Positions 15,780-25,101 of a stretch of 64,000 nucleotides of DNA are shown one piece after another (positions within the stretch are counted from its first letter, which is position 1; each line of letters begins with the position of its first letter). The translations under genes were made by a program, and so were the position numbers. The stretch is taken from NCBI RefSeq assembly GCF_003797125.1, contig NZ_RKKE01000001.1:372001-436000 (forward strand). Direction: 5' to 3'. The notes beneath the pieces were generated by a model. It worked only from the letters and a program-made list of their open reading frames with translations. It was not told the DNA's origin and searched no databases. Source of the stretch: Shewanella frigidimarina (GTDB lineage: Bacteria > Pseudomonadota > Gammaproteobacteria > Enterobacterales > Shewanellaceae).

Positions 15780-16471
15780 TAGTTAACTCCAATCAGTTGG
15801 TTACGTAACTCAGGACGGCTGGTTTTTTCAGACAACCAAATGTCGAGGAACGCCTCAGGAAATTGGGCATTACTGACTTGATAATAAGGCGTATCGTTAA
15901 GCAAAAATGCCGCATCTTCAGGGTTGTTAACCCTAAAAGTCAGCCTGTCGCCCTCTTTAACATCTGGCCAGGCATTAACTAACTGCTGCCTGTACAGTGC
16001 AATATTGGCTTCGGTAAAACCTAAATGCTGCCATTGCTCAATAGTGGCATCAACTAAATCAATAGCGTCAATATCGCGGTGGTATTGAATGTCGAGAGTC
16101 ATAGGAAAACGGTTAGCTTGGTACTTACCGTCAATAGAAAATAACTTCGCACTATAGATATCAAGCCACAACAGGCTCATGTCTGCTGTGCCTACCTGAA
16201 TCAATGCCGCATCGCTTATACCGCTCTTATCATTCTTATCGCTCTTATCATTCTTATCGCTTATACCGCTCTTATCGCTTGTACCGTTTATACCGCTCTT
16301 ATCGCTCTTATCGTTCTTATCATTTGCAGATGCATCGTTAATGCTCACTGCAACAATCAACGTTAATACTAACGCACCCATCACACCGAACAGTAGTTCG
16401 ACAAACCAATGTGATGATTGAAACTGCTTGATGTGTGGTTGCGACTTGTCGCCGTTATCTAAGGTTTTCAT
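15779..16471 (-). CDS. Chalcone-isomerase-like protein with repetitive linker
   Basis: A 230-aa protein with one N-terminal membrane helix (about 27-47), then a low-complexity linker of DKS/DKN/SGI repeats (about 49-90), then a chalcone-isomerase-like domain (MSLLWLDIYSAKLFSIDG through the C-terminus). Bacterial members of this fold are not flavonoid enzymes; some bind fatty acids, which would suit the neighbouring CFA synthase. The linker is encoded by 9-bp DNA repeats. Four bases overlap the upstream DUF2878 gene and one base overlaps the downstream DUF3833 gene. Confidence 0.75.
   Translation of the reverse strand: MKTLDNGDKSQPHIKQFQSSHWFVELLFGVMGALVLTLIVAVSINDASANDKNDKSDKSGINGTSDKSGISDKNDKSDKNDKSGISDAALIQVGTADMSLLWLDIYSAKLFSIDGKYQANRFPMTLDIQYHRDIDAIDLVDATIEQWQHLGFTEANIALYRQQLVNAWPDVKEGDRLTFRVNNPEDAAFLLNDTPYYQVSNAQFPEAFLDIWLSEKTSRPELRNQLIGVN
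16212..16330 (-). repeat. In-frame 9-bp tandem repeat (coding VNTR)
   Basis: Variants of AGCGATAAG and AACGATAAG, interleaved with AGCGGTATA, are repeated about a dozen times inside the chalcone-isomerase-like gene, giving the DKS/DKN/SGI linker. The unit length is a multiple of three, so copy-number change would leave the frame intact. Confidence 0.8.
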
Positions 16472-16998
16472 CTACCATCCTCCAAAGCAAGGTCCACCAT
16501 TGTGATGCGAGAGCTAATAATGAGTAATACGGGAAATAAGCAACTCCAGATCAATACCAATATAAGCCCACTCCAAACCTCGCCTAAAGGCAGCATAACG
16601 GCATCAAACTTAGCTCCAGCGAGATAACTTAAACAACCAAAAAACCCGCCTAATAAGGCTTGTAACAAAAGAGGAAACTTTCTAAATAAGGCTAAGCTGT
16701 AATCCAAACAAAGCGCAAAGTAGAGCCACAACAATCCCAACCAGTAAGGCATATTGTCGAACTTAAATACGCCAAACCACACCAATAGACTGTCAACCGT
16801 TATGCCAATCGCACCACAGACACACATTACCAGCGCATCATGACGAACTGATTTTGATAACAAAAAATGGCAAATGAGCAATAAAATAGACAACAAGATA
16901 AGTTGGTTGTGCGCTAGCACTCCGGCCCACCAAACCAATTGGAAGCACACTGCGTTGATTAATATAACTAGTTTTGACGGGAGACAATGAGTAAACAT
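16468..16998 (-). CDS. DUF2878 membrane protein
   Basis: A 176-aa hydrophobic protein with about six membrane helices and the segment GITVDSLLVWFGVFKFD, which fits DUF2878. I placed the start at the ATG at 16998 because GAGG lies 7 nt before it and a hydrophobic helix follows directly. A GTG at 17058 would add 20 residues and has no ribosome site. It overlaps the chalcone-isomerase-like gene by 4 nt (ATGA). The function is unknown. It regularly sits with cyclopropane-fatty-acid genes. Confidence 0.75.
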   Translation of the reverse strand: MFTHCLPSKLVILINAVCFQLVWWAGVLAHNQLILLSILLLICHFLLSKSVRHDALVMCVCGAIGITVDSLLVWFGVFKFDNMPYWLGLLWLYFALCLDYSLALFRKFPLLLQALLGGFFGCLSYLAGAKFDAVMLPLGEVWSGLILVLIWSCLFPVLLIISSRITMVDLALEDGR

Positions 16999-17078
16999 AA
17001 CACCTCGCACAAACAGGAGGAGACTTCCCGGTAACTCATTACCGGGGAATATAATCACTACAGAGCTGAGAAACGATA

Positions 17079-18317
17079 TTATTTTGGGCGGTATTGAGGT
17101 CGAACAGCAACAAGGTGAACCGTGCTAGTAGTGCGCTCTAAAAAGCCACCTTCGCAGTAGCTCAAATAAAATTTCCACATCCGGATAAAATCATCACCGT
17201 AGTTTAAGGCTTTTATTTTATCGTAGGCTGCATCAAAATTTTCATGCCAGTGCTTTAAGGTACGCGCATAGTCCTTACCCATGTCATCAATAGACCAGGT
17301 TACCATGTCGGTTTTCTTGGCAATATGTTTGGTCATTTCACTCACCGACGGTAAACAACCACCAGGGAAAATGTAACGTTGAATAAAGTCGACGCTCTTG
17401 CGGTAGCTGTTGTAACGTTGATCAGCAATGGTAATAGCTTGAATAAGCATGCGACCGCTGGGCTTAAGCAGATGCTGTAGTTTTTCAAAAAAGCCTGCTA
17501 AATATTCATGCCCCACGGCTTCGATCATCTCAATTGAAACCACGCGATCATATTCACCAGTCAGTAATCGATAATCTTGTTTTAGTAAAGTAATCTGCTC
17601 TTCAAGCCCTTCTTGCTTAACGCGATCTTGCGCATAATCGAACTGGGCATCAGAAATGGTAGTGGTAGTCACATGTACGCCATAATGTTTTGCTGCATAA
17701 ATGGCCAACGCGCCCCAACCAGTGCCAACCTCAAGCAAGGTTTGACCTGGAGTTAACTCTAAACGCTCGCAAATGGTATGCAATTTATGTAATTGCGCTT
17801 CATTCAAGCTGCTGTTATCTGCCGGATAAAGTGCACTTGAATACATCATTTCTGGGTCAAGAAACTCCTTGTACATGTCATTACCTAAGTCGTAATGAGC
17901 CAGAATGTTGCGTTTTGAACCCGTTTCAGAATTACGGTTAAAGACATGCTTAAAACGATTAATGCCGTTGCTCAACCATGAAAAATAACGTTCAATATTG
18001 TCTAGTAATGCTAAATTTTGGGCAAAAACCTGCACCACTTTAGTTAAGTCTGGGCTACACCAATGGCCTTGAATATAAGCTTCGCCAGCCCCAATTGAAC
18101 CACCAAACACCACTTGACGATAAAAGTTGGCATGCTGAACTTGCATAGTTGCGTGTACTTCGCTTTTGGGATCGCCAAATTCTGATGTTTGATTACCATC
18201 AACAATCGTTAAATGACCTTCAGCAAGATGTGCTAATGCACGAAGAAGAATTTTCCTTGCTAGGCTGTCAGATAAACTCGCTTGAGTCATGCTGCTTTCT
18301 GTCGCCGTATTTTCCAT
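17079..18317 (-). CDS. cfa: Cyclopropane-fatty-acyl-phospholipid synthase
   Basis: An S-adenosylmethionine-dependent enzyme of 412 aa that adds a methylene group to unsaturated acyl chains of membrane phospholipids. The SAM motif is VGTGWGALA (motif I), with the family hallmarks NILAHYDLGNDMYKEFLD, EMMYSSALY and FIQRYIFPGG. I prefer the ATG at 18317, which has GGAGA 7 nt upstream; an ATG at 18335 would add six residues. It is the fifth gene of the minus-strand operon. Linkage to DUF1365 and an FAD protein is the standard arrangement in light- or singlet-oxygen-responsive clusters. Confidence 0.92.
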   Translation of the reverse strand: MENTATESSMTQASLSDSLARKILLRALAHLAEGHLTIVDGNQTSEFGDPKSEVHATMQVQHANFYRQVVFGGSIGAGEAYIQGHWCSPDLTKVVQVFAQNLALLDNIERYFSWLSNGINRFKHVFNRNSETGSKRNILAHYDLGNDMYKEFLDPEMMYSSALYPADNSSLNEAQLHKLHTICERLELTPGQTLLEVGTGWGALAIYAAKHYGVHVTTTTISDAQFDYAQDRVKQEGLEEQITLLKQDYRLLTGEYDRVVSIEMIEAVGHEYLAGFFEKLQHLLKPSGRMLIQAITIADQRYNSYRKSVDFIQRYIFPGGCLPSVSEMTKHIAKKTDMVTWSIDDMGKDYARTLKHWHENFDAAYDKIKALNYGDDFIRMWKFYLSYCEGGFLERTTSTVHLVAVRPQYRPK

Positions 18318-18417
18318 GTCATCTCTCCAGTTCATACACTGTCTAATTCGTTCGCTTTATTGGCGTAATTACAGACTAATACGTGATAAGCATCTATTTG
18401 GTTTACATTTTGTAAAA

Positions 18418-19239
18418 TTAGTTAGCTTTAATGGTTTGCTTGCTTACAAAAGGGATTCGTTTAAAAAATAGCTTCATTGCTTGCCAATAAATACCCAGCA
18501 TAATTTTGCTGGTCATCAAGGGATAATTCAGCATAAATCGGCGTATAGAACTCGAATTTATAGATTGGCGCTTTAACACTAAACCGGCATCAAATAATTT
18601 ATCGTTATTGGCATTTCGATTTTCAATGGTCACTTTCAAGTGTTTAGCCGGAGGCGTAATACGCCACAAGTAATGCATGTCTAAATTCATAAACGGAGAT
18701 ACATGAAAGACTTTGTCTGTTTGAGCGGTATTCGCAATATCAACCAGATAACAATGGCGCTCATTCCAAGGAGTATTACTGACCTCGGCAAGCATATAAA
18801 CCATGTCATTTTGATGATAACAAAAGTAAAAATTGACCGGACTGAAATAAAAACCAAAATGGCGTATCTGCCCAGAAAATATCACTTTATCGCATGTTTG
18901 CGTGGCACCTAAATGCTTTATCGTTGCCAACACGCGTTGCTTTAAAGCGCCGGCATCATCCCCCTTGCTCGCCGAGCTCAGCACAAGTTGATCGCCAAAT
19001 TGTTGCTTTAGGGAATTGAGGTAATCGCTAGGATTAAATTTAAGCGGGGTAAACTTGTCTGTGGAAAACAATTTACTGACCGCCGTTAATGCCGGCAGTT
19101 CATCTAAATCAATTGCCATCATCGCAATGTTATAACCAAAACTGTGCAACTTAGGCGTATGACGGCGATGGTTTATCTTGCCGCAATAAATGCCACTGTT
19201 TAATTGATCATGTTCCATTATCGATGTGGTTTGACTCAT
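18418..19239 (-). CDS. DUF1365 family protein
   Basis: A 273-aa protein with SGIYCGKINHRRHTPKLHSFGYNIAMMAIDLDEL near its N-terminus and FGFYFSPVNFYFCYHQND in the middle, both hallmarks of DUF1365. I set the start at the ATG at 19239 because it overlaps the stop of the FAD gene as ATGA and has a GGGAT site; an ATG at 19263 is possible. The function is not defined biochemically. The family nearly always neighbours the FAD oxidoreductase and cfa, so a role in fatty-acid or phospholipid modification is likely. Confidence 0.85.
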   Translation of the reverse strand: MSQTTSIMEHDQLNSGIYCGKINHRRHTPKLHSFGYNIAMMAIDLDELPALTAVSKLFSTDKFTPLKFNPSDYLNSLKQQFGDQLVLSSASKGDDAGALKQRVLATIKHLGATQTCDKVIFSGQIRHFGFYFSPVNFYFCYHQNDMVYMLAEVSNTPWNERHCYLVDIANTAQTDKVFHVSPFMNLDMHYLWRITPPAKHLKVTIENRNANNDKLFDAGLVLKRQSINSSSIRRFMLNYPLMTSKIMLGIYWQAMKLFFKRIPFVSKQTIKAN

Positions 19240-20504
19240 AGACTTATCCCAAACAGATCGCATACTTCAACTGCGCTACGAACGCCGTCTTCATGAAATC
19301 CATTATGCCAGTAAGCACCAGCAAAATAGGTATTATGTTTACCATTAATGAGTGATTTTTTCGCTTGCGACTTCATGCTGGCATCGTTAAATACTGGGTG
19401 AGCATAATTAAACTTTCGCAAAATTTTACTTTCATCAATCGATGCAGTTTGATTTAACGTGACACAAAATGTAGGTGCACTGCTCGGTAAACACTGCAAA
19501 ATATTCATATTGTACGTCACGCTAGCCGGACGCTGAGCAATATCTTGCTGATTGACGCCATCTAAACGATAGTTCCAACTTGCCCAAGCCGCTTTTCGCT
19601 TAGGCAATAGATTAATATCTGTGTGCAACACCACTTCATTATTTTGATATTCCATTGCGCCTAACACGTCTATCTCATCTTGAGTGGCATCAGTTAACAT
19701 GGCTAATGCTTGATCGCTATGGCAACTCAACACTACATCGTCAAAGTGCTGCCATTCGCCGTTGGCAACCTGAACATACACACCATCATCGCTACGTTTA
19801 ATACCACTCACGGGTGAATTAAGCTGGATACGATCTTTAAACGGTGCGGTTAAGGCTGGAATATAACTGCGCGATCCACCTTCAAGTACATACCATTGCG
19901 GGCGATCATTAATATTTAATAAACCATGATGCTGGAAAAAACGAATAAAGAATCGCAATGAAAAGCCGCGCATATCATCAATACTAGCAGACCAAATCGC
20001 CGCGCCCATAGGCAAAATGTAATGCTCACAGAAAAAGGCTGAGAAACCTTGTTGATCAAGATACTCACCTAGTGAAGACGTTGGGTATTTGTCGGCCTCA
20101 TAAATAACTTTACAACCATTGTTGAAACGAACAATTTCACCTAAAAACCGGTAAAAACTTGGGCGTAACAAATTGCGACGTTGGGCAAATAAGCTCCACA
20201 AATTATGGCCGTTATATTCAAGCCCTGTGAGTGCATTATTAACACTAAAACTCATTTCAGTCGGTAAAGACTTAATATTAAGTTGTGCCATTAATGTTTC
20301 AAATAGCGGATAAGTCCGGTCATTGAACACAATAAAACCAGAGTCAATTGCATATTGCTGCCCAGCCACTTCCACATCAATGGTCGCTGTGTGACCACCA
20401 ATATAATCATTAGCTTCAAACACGGTAACCGTGTGTTCACGGCTTAATAGGTGGGCACACGTTAACCCCGAAATTCCAGTACCAATTACAGCAATATTTT
20501 TCAT
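19236..20504 (-). CDS. FAD-dependent amine-oxidase-like oxidoreductase
   Basis: A 422-aa flavoprotein with an N-terminal dinucleotide fold, IAVIGTGISGLTCAHLLS, followed by VFEANDYIGGHTATIDV, the pattern of the amine-oxidase/phytoene-desaturase superfamily. The family of cfa-linked NAD/FAD-binding proteins (relative of RSP_1091 of Rhodobacter) has this length. It would act on lipid or acyl substrates with DUF1365 and CFA synthase, but the reaction is not established. It overlaps DUF1365 by 4 nt and lies 54 nt after the SDR gene. Confidence 0.83.
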   Translation of the reverse strand: MKNIAVIGTGISGLTCAHLLSREHTVTVFEANDYIGGHTATIDVEVAGQQYAIDSGFIVFNDRTYPLFETLMAQLNIKSLPTEMSFSVNNALTGLEYNGHNLWSLFAQRRNLLRPSFYRFLGEIVRFNNGCKVIYEADKYPTSSLGEYLDQQGFSAFFCEHYILPMGAAIWSASIDDMRGFSLRFFIRFFQHHGLLNINDRPQWYVLEGGSRSYIPALTAPFKDRIQLNSPVSGIKRSDDGVYVQVANGEWQHFDDVVLSCHSDQALAMLTDATQDEIDVLGAMEYQNNEVVLHTDINLLPKRKAAWASWNYRLDGVNQQDIAQRPASVTYNMNILQCLPSSAPTFCVTLNQTASIDESKILRKFNYAHPVFNDASMKSQAKKSLINGKHNTYFAGAYWHNGFHEDGVRSAVEVCDLFGISL

Positions 20505-20558
20505 TTAGTTAATCCTTGACGCTAATACTTGTTCTTGTTGTGAATTGACTTGGGTTTA

Positions 20559-21308
20559 CTATTTAGGTGCCAGCAAAAATACTAATAACTTTTCTGGCAA
20601 TAAAGAGACTAATTTGAGTAACCAAGTAAATTTAGTTGGGAAATGGATTTCACGGCGTTGACGCTGCATACCATTATAAATAGCCTGAGCCGCTTGCTGA
20701 GCTGTGATTTGCATTGGCATAGCAAAGTCATTTTTAGCTGTTAAAGGGGTTTTAACAAACCCCGGACAAATCACGCTAACTCCAATACCATGTTGTGCAA
20801 GGTCAACACGTAAACTACGGCCTAAATAACCAATAGCGGCTTTTGATGAACCATAGGCTTCGGCACGCGGGAACGGTAAATAAGTGGCACTTGAACTCAT
20901 TAACCCCAGTTGTGCACCACGGCTCAGTAAAGGTAAAAAATGTTCCAGACAATACCCCATCGCAACCACATTGGTATTGATGACTCTGGCAAATAGCGCT
21001 GAGTCAAAATGCAATGCATCGTCAATGTATTCACAGCTACCAGCATTAAGAATCACCTGCTGTAACTGCCACTGATTATCGTGTAATAGCTGCTTAAGCT
21101 TGGTTGCGGCGGCTTGCACCTGAGTGCTGTCGGTAATATCAAACGCTAGCGGAGTGGCGCCTGTTATGGCTTGCAAGGCTTGGGCATTTCGACCACAAGC
21201 TATAACGGCAACGCCTTTAGCGAGGTAATGCTGCGCTAAAGCTAAACCAATGCCAGAACTAGAACCTGTAATTAATACCGCTGTTGTACTTGCGGAAACG
21301 GTTGCCAT
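20559..21308 (-). CDS. Short-chain dehydrogenase/reductase
   Basis: A 249-aa classical SDR: cofactor motif TGSSSGIGLALA, NAG motif in LNAG, catalytic Ser in SSSA, and Tyr/Lys in YGSSKAA (about 150-156). It is an NAD(P)-dependent oxidoreductase of unknown substrate. It overlaps the preceding NTF2-like gene by 1 nt (TAATG) and belongs to the CFA operon. Confidence 0.87.
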   Translation of the reverse strand: MATVSASTTAVLITGSSSGIGLALAQHYLAKGVAVIACGRNAQALQAITGATPLAFDITDSTQVQAAATKLKQLLHDNQWQLQQVILNAGSCEYIDDALHFDSALFARVINTNVVAMGYCLEHFLPLLSRGAQLGLMSSSATYLPFPRAEAYGSSKAAIGYLGRSLRVDLAQHGIGVSVICPGFVKTPLTAKNDFAMPMQITAQQAAQAIYNGMQRQRREIHFPTKFTWLLKLVSLLPEKLLVFLLAPK

Positions 21309-21811
21309 TACTTAGTCACCCTATTTTTAAGTAAGCCAATCAAGCCACCTAAAAACGGCACTTGTTCGTACAGCATTTGGCCTAGATCAAAATAGTCTCT
21401 GTGAGAAAAAATCTTATCGGAAAATTTAAGTTGCGACATGCCTTCAACATTAATCAGCTGGCCTTTACTTAATTTAGGGTGTGAATAGCTCATGGTCCAA
21501 TACAATGCTGCTTGTTGCTTATCAGCACTGATCACCACTTCTTTAATATCAAATTCAATGTGAGTGACATTTTGATACATGTTGGCAAAGTAATCGGTTA
21601 ATGCTTCGATTCCCTCAACATGATGCATGGGATCTCTAAAGCAAATATCATCCCGGTAAACTTGGCGCAGTAAAAATAGATTATCTTTATTAAGCTGTTG
21701 ATAAATATTAATAAAATCATCAACAATAATTGGATGACCATCAACGGACGCAGAGCGGTCAGCATTTAATGATTCGGATTGAGTATCAACTGTCGACTGT
21801 GCACCTTGCAT
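21308..21811 (-). CDS. NTF2-like (SnoaL) domain protein
   Basis: A 167-aa protein with a cone-shaped NTF2-like fold: FINIYQQLNKDNLFLLRQVY, DICFRDPMHHVEGIEALTDYF, then beta strands IEFDIKEVVISADKQQAALYW. It is the first gene of the CFA operon. Proteins of this kind commonly precede the SDR and FAD genes in this cluster. Binding or chaperoning a lipid or ketone substrate is possible, but no catalytic residues can be named. The operon promoter candidate lies about 125 nt upstream. Confidence 0.78.
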   Translation of the reverse strand: MQGAQSTVDTQSESLNADRSASVDGHPIIVDDFINIYQQLNKDNLFLLRQVYRDDICFRDPMHHVEGIEALTDYFANMYQNVTHIEFDIKEVVISADKQQAALYWTMSYSHPKLSKGQLINVEGMSQLKFSDKIFSHRDYFDLGQMLYEQVPFLGGLIGLLKNRVTK

Positions 21812-21934
21812 TAACAGACTCCTATTACGCTACCAAGAAAGAATACACGCAACCTAGATATAACAATGCCTTATATGACAATAAGATAAAAGTATTTCAT
21901 GGCCGTGAAGTAAATAAAAACTCATTAAGTATTT

Positions 21935-21961
21935 ATACGAGATAGCACAGGAAGTAGATCA
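21935..21961 (-). promoter_or_regulatory. ECF-sigma-like promoter of the CFA operon
   Basis: On the minus strand TGATCT (21956-21961), a 16-nt spacer and CGTAT (21935-21939). The same arrangement with the same spacing precedes the photolyase operon. The -35 element agrees with the TGATC type used by RpoE/ChrR-class ECF sigma factors. Confidence 0.6.
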
Positions 21962-21983
21962 CCCTTTAAAAGAACCACAAAGC

Positions 21984-22010
21984 AAAACGCCTAAGCATGG
22001 CTTAGGCGTT
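21984..22010 (-). terminator. Intrinsic terminator after nrfA
   Basis: AACGCCTAAGC and GCTTAGGCGTT form a perfect 11-bp stem with a 3-nt loop, followed on the minus strand by TTGC. The T-run is short. Confidence 0.75.
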
Positions 22011-22038
22011 AGTTGTGTTTATAAATTGAAACTGTTCT

Positions 22039-23448
22039 TTAGTAACCCTTTTTGGCTACCGGCTGCCAGTGCTTATCAACTTCTTGTTTAATAAAAGCTT
22101 GTTTGGCTTTAATGGCGTCGGCTTCAATAAAGCCAATAGCGGCGTGGGCTTTTTCTTTGGTACTGTAATCTGGGTACTCAACCTTGGTCACTGACATTTG
22201 ACTCAATATGCGGGCTAATGCTTCACGGGCATAAGTAACCTGTTCAGTCGATTTATCCAGTAACTCAATCCCTTCTTTAGGATTATGAGCGTACATTCCA
22301 TGCGATGCTGTGGCAAAATCCCAGCGCCATTGTGAATGACGAATAGCCATAATCGCATCATTCATTTGCGGCCATGTGGCTCCTGCATCCCAAGCCGCTT
22401 TGGCTTCGTAATGCGCTTTAATCAGCAATGACTCTACATTACGTGATTTAGCATCAATATTAGCTTTGGTTTTATCAAGCTTTTTGGTGATGGCCGCTTT
22501 ACTGCTATGGCAACTTGTACAAGCGCGATCAAAATTGTCTAATGCGCCAGCAACCTTGTGGTCAGTAAAAGTAGCGCCTTTTTCATCTGTCGCAGCTGGC
22601 ATATGACAGGTTATACACGTCACACCTTGCTTAGCGTGAGCCGAACGACTCCAATGCTCAAACTCTGGATGACGCGCTTTTAATATTGGGGTTTTAGAGA
22701 TTGGGTGGATCCATTCGTAAAAGCGACGAGTGTCGTAATACTTTTCAATTTCATCAGCAGTGCTACCAAAAATCCATGGAATATTAACTTTGTTATTATT
22801 TTCAGGCTGGAAATAATAACTCACATGACATTGACCACAAACCTGAGCGCCTTGCATGCTGCGGTCTTGCTTATCAAAAGGCAGTTTGATTTTCTCCATC
22901 GCATTTTGCGCATGAGGGCGTGGTAATGCGAGTTTAGCACTGCCATCAACATGACAATCACTGCAGTAAACAACGGATTTGATTTCACGGCCTAAATCGA
23001 CAAAATTGGCACCTGAAAAACCTTGAATACCCATTTCTTTAATCAATCTTGGTGCATCGGGTGTTTTACAGGTCCAACAACTGGCAGATAAACCTTTATC
23101 ACCTTCAGCTATTGCAACACCAGTACGCAAGGTATGTGTCACGTCAGCCACAGCAAACTGATGTCCGCGAGGGCTATGATATTCTTTCGCAAATGATGAA
23201 CCCGCCCATAAAATGATATTGGCAGGATATTGCGCCAGTATATCGTCTCGTTCAACTTGCTCTTCTGTTGCTTGCCAAGAATCATATTGTTGTGGAAACT
23301 TTAGTTGATTAGGATCCATTTCAGCACTTTGAAGCGACCAAGACGTTAGGCTCAGCAATGCCATTGCGCTAATAATAATGCTTAACCCTACCTTGCTTCG
23401 CATTGGCCGAGTCGCTTTCATTATCACATCGATAAGTAGATCCATCAT
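22039..23448 (-). CDS. nrfA: Ammonia-forming cytochrome c nitrite reductase
   Basis: A 469-aa periplasmic pentahaem cytochrome that reduces nitrite to ammonium with six electrons. The active-site haem ligand motif CWTCK (124-128) is diagnostic. Four CxxCH motifs follow: CSDCH (162-166), CGQCH (204-208), CITCH (278-282) and CTSCH (310-314). An N-terminal hydrophobic stretch (about 20-40) is the export signal. AAGG lies 8 nt before the ATG. It follows nnrS by 130 nt on the same strand, and no NrfBCD-type partners are present, so electrons probably come from a quinol-linked cytochrome such as CymA (inference for Shewanella). Confidence 0.93.
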   Translation of the reverse strand: MMDLLIDVIMKATRPMRSKVGLSIIISAMALLSLTSWSLQSAEMDPNQLKFPQQYDSWQATEEQVERDDILAQYPANIILWAGSSFAKEYHSPRGHQFAVADVTHTLRTGVAIAEGDKGLSASCWTCKTPDAPRLIKEMGIQGFSGANFVDLGREIKSVVYCSDCHVDGSAKLALPRPHAQNAMEKIKLPFDKQDRSMQGAQVCGQCHVSYYFQPENNNKVNIPWIFGSTADEIEKYYDTRRFYEWIHPISKTPILKARHPEFEHWSRSAHAKQGVTCITCHMPAATDEKGATFTDHKVAGALDNFDRACTSCHSSKAAITKKLDKTKANIDAKSRNVESLLIKAHYEAKAAWDAGATWPQMNDAIMAIRHSQWRWDFATASHGMYAHNPKEGIELLDKSTEQVTYAREALARILSQMSVTKVEYPDYSTKEKAHAAIGFIEADAIKAKQAFIKQEVDKHWQPVAKKGY

Positions 23449-23578
23449 ATTACTAACCTTTCTCCAATCTCTTAATTTACAGCGCTACATTGTTCGATAA
23501 GTCTGTAGCACTAATTTTGCACTGTTTAGTGTAGTTAACTGTTTAGTTAGTTAACTTTAGTTACTAATTTAGTTGGTA

Positions 23579-24805
23579 TTATCCTGGACGGCCATCAAGA
23601 CGTGGTCGTAGTAAAATCGGCGCGTAAAACCACACAAATAAACCAAAACCGACAAACCAACATGCTCCAGCTGCCCATAACCAAATTTGGGTGTACTCAG
23701 GCATCAACAAAGGCATTCCTGCACGTAAAACAGCAGCGAGAGGCAAACATAAAAATGCCCACGTCATATTAGGGCCTTGATAGATATTGCGACTAGTATG
23801 CCCAAGTGAAACGCGTGAAATCATTGATAAACATAATGATGCGATGCCGCCAATAGCAAATAAATGCAATAAGGTACGATAGGCATATTCGTTATCAATG
23901 TTGATTGCCATTAATAACAATGTGATTGGCAACGATAGATACGAAATATGCAATGACCACAGCATCGGCTCTTTTAGGGTTTTATGTGCTTGCCAACGAG
24001 CAAAACGGACTAAATGCAATATGCCTGCTACTGCTAAAAGTGCTTGTTCAACTCCTTTGGGGAACCAGTGACTTATTGCTTGAATAAACAGTAAACCCAT
24101 CGTTAATAATAATGCATTTTCTAACACATTAATGGGATCAGGCTTGGGTTGTTGAATTTTCATTGCGGTAAAAAATGGGATGACTCGACCGCCAACAATG
24201 GTAATAACCATGGCTAGCCACCAAATCATTCCTTGCCATAATTGGGTCGATAATGAAAAGTTACGTTCGGACAAGGCGTAATAACTGGCTAAATTAACCA
24301 ACAATGCGACCACCAGCATGATAGGAAAACCTATATTGCGCCATTGTTTAACCGGATAAATACAACGCCACAATGCCAACGCACTTAATCCTAAAAATAA
24401 GCTGTCAAATATTGCAGGTAGTATCAAAGGGATGTTCATTGGTAATAGCAACATTAAGCGGGCAATGAGCCAACAACCAAAGGTGACCATTAATGCGCGT
24501 CCCGTAATGGTGGGTTGATTGGTCCACGCTTGTACTGCTGTGAGTAAAAAACCGCACACAATAGCCATAGCGAAACCAAATAACATTTCGTGAGGATGCC
24601 ACCATAGCGGCACAACATTGGCCCAAAACTCACTGTTAAATAAGCTATATTGCGGAGTAAACCAGCCCATTAACCACAACGGAATGTATAACGCTGCGAC
24701 ACTCGCCCCACCCAAAAAAAACGGTCTAAAACCCAAACGCCATATTGCAGGAGTTTTATCAATTTCAGCAGGATCATCAATATTCAGCATAAGCAGTGCA
24801 CTCAC
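23579..24805 (-). CDS. nnrS: NnrS family haem-copper membrane protein
   Basis: A 408-aa polytopic membrane protein with about twelve helices. Near the N-terminus IWRLGFRPFFLGG and later WWHPHEMLFGFA are NnrS hallmarks, with His residues suited to haem/copper binding. In other bacteria NnrS relieves nitrosative stress and is induced by NO. It precedes nrfA and is probably co-transcribed, coupling nitrite reduction to protection from NO. An FNR-like box lies upstream. Confidence 0.88.
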   Translation of the reverse strand: MSALLMLNIDDPAEIDKTPAIWRLGFRPFFLGGASVAALYIPLWLMGWFTPQYSLFNSEFWANVVPLWWHPHEMLFGFAMAIVCGFLLTAVQAWTNQPTITGRALMVTFGCWLIARLMLLLPMNIPLILPAIFDSLFLGLSALALWRCIYPVKQWRNIGFPIMLVVALLVNLASYYALSERNFSLSTQLWQGMIWWLAMVITIVGGRVIPFFTAMKIQQPKPDPINVLENALLLTMGLLFIQAISHWFPKGVEQALLAVAGILHLVRFARWQAHKTLKEPMLWSLHISYLSLPITLLLMAINIDNEYAYRTLLHLFAIGGIASLCLSMISRVSLGHTSRNIYQGPNMTWAFLCLPLAAVLRAGMPLLMPEYTQIWLWAAGACWFVGFGLFVWFYAPILLRPRLDGRPG

Positions 24806-24879
24806 TTAGTGGATTAACATCAACAAGATTTAAACATGCATAATATATAAATCTTTAATGTAACCATTCTATGCTGTTA

Positions 24880-24893
24880 ATTGATGTGCTTCA
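24880..24893 (-). promoter_or_regulatory. FNR (EtrA)-like box upstream of nnrS
   Basis: On the minus strand TTGAA-gcac-ATCAA matches 9 of 10 positions of TTGAT-N4-ATCAA. It lies 75-88 nt upstream of the nnrS start, which suits activation under anaerobic conditions. Confidence 0.6.
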
Positions 24894-24945
24894 ATCAATA
24901 CTCATCAATCCACTAGCCAGCCAAGCTCATAGTGTGATCTAACGC

Positions 24946-24982
24946 AAAAAAAGCCGCTATTATCATAAGAGATAATAGCGGC
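24946..24982 (-). terminator. Intrinsic terminator of the photolyase operon
   Basis: On the minus strand GCCGCTATTATC and GATAATAGCGGC form a perfect 12-bp stem with a 6-nt loop, followed by T7. It separates the photolyase operon from nnrS. Confidence 0.92.
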
Positions 24983-25101
24983 CTAATAGTGTTGTTGCTG
25001 ATTTATCGAATCAAGATGGACTCAGTAACCTGAGTTCAGAGTAACAAACGGCTCTCAAGCAGCCTTTTGTCTTGCTAACTGCATTGAATGTTAATCGAAA
25101 C

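Noticed and set aside
16212..16330. CRISPR-like short repeats
   Set aside because: The units are 9 bp, tandem without spacers and lie in frame within a gene, so this is a coding VNTR.
18355..18400. A third ECF-type promoter in front of cfa itself
   Set aside because: CGTAT is present on the minus strand, but the hexamer 16 nt upstream is TAAACC, only 4 of 6 to TGATCC, so support is weak.
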